Assembly: GCA_937952095.1 (NCBI GenBank)
Contig: CALFYG010000278.1
Coordinates: 1-30,006, forward strand
Source of the DNA: an uncultured Micrococcales bacterium
GTDB lineage: Bacteria > Actinomycetota > Actinomycetes > S36-B12 > UBA10799
Reading direction: 5' to 3'
DNA length: 30,006 nt
Shown here: piece by piece, positions 28,849 through 30,006 of the stretch
Layout: every line of letters starts with the position of its first letter
Position numbering within the stretch: the stretch's first letter is position 1
The notes under the pieces: model-generated
What the model was told of the DNA's origin: nothing
Database searches by the model: none
The model's input: only the letters and a program-made list of their open reading frames with translations
Program-made: the position numbers and the translations under genes

Positions 28849-30006
28849 ATGGATGTGATCGATCGCCCGGGGTGCGTGGCCGTGATCGGTGCCGGTCCGC
28901 ACGGTCTGTCCGCGCTCAAGGCACTGCTGCAGGTCGGCATTCCCGCCGATGGTTTCGATCGCGCCGACGATCTCGGTGGTAACTGGAACTTCGGCGCACC
29001 GACCTCGCGCGTCTACGAGTCCACGCACCTGATCTCGAGCAAGCCCTTCACCCAGTTCCCGGATTTCCCGATGCCGGACTCCTACCCTGACTACCCGAGT
29101 CATCGGCAGGTCAAGGCGTACTTCGACGCCTATGCGGACCACTTCGGACTGCGCGAGCGCATCACCTTCAACACCTCGGTCGTGCGTGTGGAATCCGTGG
29201 CAGCCGACCGGTGGGAGGTGACCGTCGAACGTGATGGCCGCCGGCAGACCCTGCGGTACGACGGCGTCGTTGTGGCCAACGGTCACAACTGGTTCCCGAA
29301 GATGCCCGAGTACCCAGGTCTCGAGGACTTCACCGGTGAGCTCGTGCACTCCGCGGACTACAAAGGCGCCGATCAACTCCGGGACCGGCGGGTGCTCGTG
29401 GTGGGAGCGGGCAACACCGGCTGCGACATCGCGGTCGAGGCCGCCCAGAACGCCACGGTGACGTTCCACTCGACCCGGCGCGGCTACTACTACAACCCCA
29501 AGTTCGTGTTCGGGAAACCCTCGGACCAGATCGCAGATCAACTGCTCGCGATGCGCATCCCACTGCCTTTGCGGCGGGCTGCGTTCGGGGCGACTCTGCG
29601 CACGACCATGGGGAAGTTCGAGAAGTTCGGGCTGCAGAAACCCGACCACGCCTTCTTCGAGACCCACCCCATCGTGAACCAACAGTTGGTCTACTACGTC
29701 GGCCACGGGGACATCACCCCGAAGCCCGACGTGGACCACTTCGACGCCGACGGGGCTGTCTTCAACGACGGCACCCGCGCCGACGTGGACCTGGTGGTGT
29801 TCGCGACGGGCTACCTGGCGGTGTTCCCGTTCCTGGCCGACCCCGATGCGCTCGACGCGGCCGGGGGTCGCCCGCGCCTGGCGCTGCAGATGGCATCCCC
29901 GAAGTACCCGACGCTGTGGCTGTCGGGCTTGATCCAGCCGGACTCTGGGCAGTGGACCATCGCCCACTGGCAGGGAATGGCGATCGCCGCCTTCCTGCGA
30001 CTCCAG
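28849..30006 (+). CDS. Flavin-containing monooxygenase, 3' end outside the window
   Basis: 386 codons are visible and the frame is still open at 30006. Class B flavin monooxygenase. FAD-binding GAGPHG lies at residues ~14-19, then the DDLGGNWNFG loop. The FMO fingerprint FxGxxxHxxxY is present as DFTGELVHSADYKG. The NADPH-binding VVGAGNTGCDIAVEAA and the LVVFATGYLAVFPFL motif follow. Such enzymes N- or S-oxygenate small molecules or carry out Baeyer-Villiger reactions; the FMO fingerprint favours the FMO/YUCCA group. The late SGLIQPDSGQWTIAHWQG motif is usual for actinobacterial members. ATG 28849 has TACGGT six bases upstream. Confidence 0.93.
   Translation, partial: MDVIDRPGCVAVIGAGPHGLSALKALLQVGIPADGFDRADDLGGNWNFGAPTSRVYESTHLISSKPFTQFPDFPMPDSYPDYPSHRQVKAYFDAYADHFGLRERITFNTSVVRVESVAADRWEVTVERDGRRQTLRYDGVVVANGHNWFPKMPEYPGLEDFTGELVHSADYKGADQLRDRRVLVVGAGNTGCDIAVEAAQNATVTFHSTRRGYYYNPKFVFGKPSDQIADQLLAMRIPLPLRRAAFGATLRTTMGKFEKFGLQKPDHAFFETHPIVNQQLVYYVGHGDITPKPDVDHFDADGAVFNDGTRADVDLVVFATGYLAVFPFLADPDALDAAGGRPRLALQMASPKYPTLWLSGLIQPDSGQWTIAHWQGMAIAAFLRLQ

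Noticed and set aside
28798..29967. Upstream extension of the macrodomain frame to 548 residues
   Set aside because: Antisense to the well-supported monooxygenase gene. The macrodomain begins at GTG 28797 with its own -10 hexamer.
1..30006. tRNA, rRNA or riboswitch genes
   Set aside because: No cloverleaf with a GTTC-type T-loop and acceptor pairing, no rRNA stretch and no conserved riboswitch core was recognised by eye. A covariance-model search would be decisive.

Overview
The window is a high-GC stretch that looks almost entirely actinobacterial. The signs are a nickel superoxide dismutase with its maturation protease, an F420/PPOX-type flavoprotein, many GTG starts, a GTTCAC-type PHO box with 11-bp units, and many genes whose start codon lies six to eight bases after a TANNNT -10 hexamer (leaderless transcripts). 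I cannot name the genus. The first ~409 bases are different: they encode the N-terminal half of an alphaproteobacterial-looking ferrochelatase. It runs in frame, with no stop, into an unrelated large protein. This is most simply an assembly or cloning chimera, so the left edge should not be trusted.

Layout. 1-2.7 kb: chimeric ORF (HemH fragment, then an unrecognised large protein). 2.8-6 kb: a SulP anion transporter convergent with a PiT phosphate transporter that carries a PHO box. 6-9.6 kb: a basic unknown protein, a small membrane protein, an alpha/beta hydrolase, then a minus-strand pair (PlsC-like acyltransferase and CREST-type membrane protein). 9.7-12.1 kb: a PASTA-like membrane protein with a Thr-Ala repeat tail and a coupled GYF/unknown/MEKHLA operon. 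12.2-15.6 kb: SDR, SGNH hydrolase, a DJ-1/PfpI-SRPBCC fusion, PPOX flavoprotein and VOC protein. 15.6-16.4 kb: divergent sodX/sodN. 16.4-18.3 kb: DEAD-box helicase and a lipoprotein. 18.4-21.8 kb: a five-gene minus-strand sulfur operon (PocR-domain regulator, SQR-like flavoprotein, DUF1641, TusE/DsrC, DsrE-like). 22-23.9 kb: DUF429, CPBP protease, YceI. 23.9-27.1 kb: DUF1254/DUF1214 protein coupled to a PQQ-propeller membrane protein. 27.3-28.1 kb: a secreted coiled-coil protein. 28.3-30 kb: a macrodomain protein divergent from a flavin monooxygenase that runs off the end.

The most unusual feature is a set of intergenic elements that are neither genes nor ordinary terminators. Each has two direct copies of a ~19-bp unit spaced exactly 31 bp apart, then two inverted copies again exactly 31 bp apart. 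Two loci (4584-4706 and 21853-21975) share the unit sequence and are colinear to the base, while their spacers are unrelated. A third (17857-17977) keeps the 31-bp spacing with a diverged unit. Two other intergenic regions hold related arrays with a 19-bp period. Constant spacing with free spacers suggests protein-binding sites arranged on one helix face, or an actively maintained non-autonomous element.

No tRNA, rRNA, CRISPR array, transposase or integrase gene was recognised.
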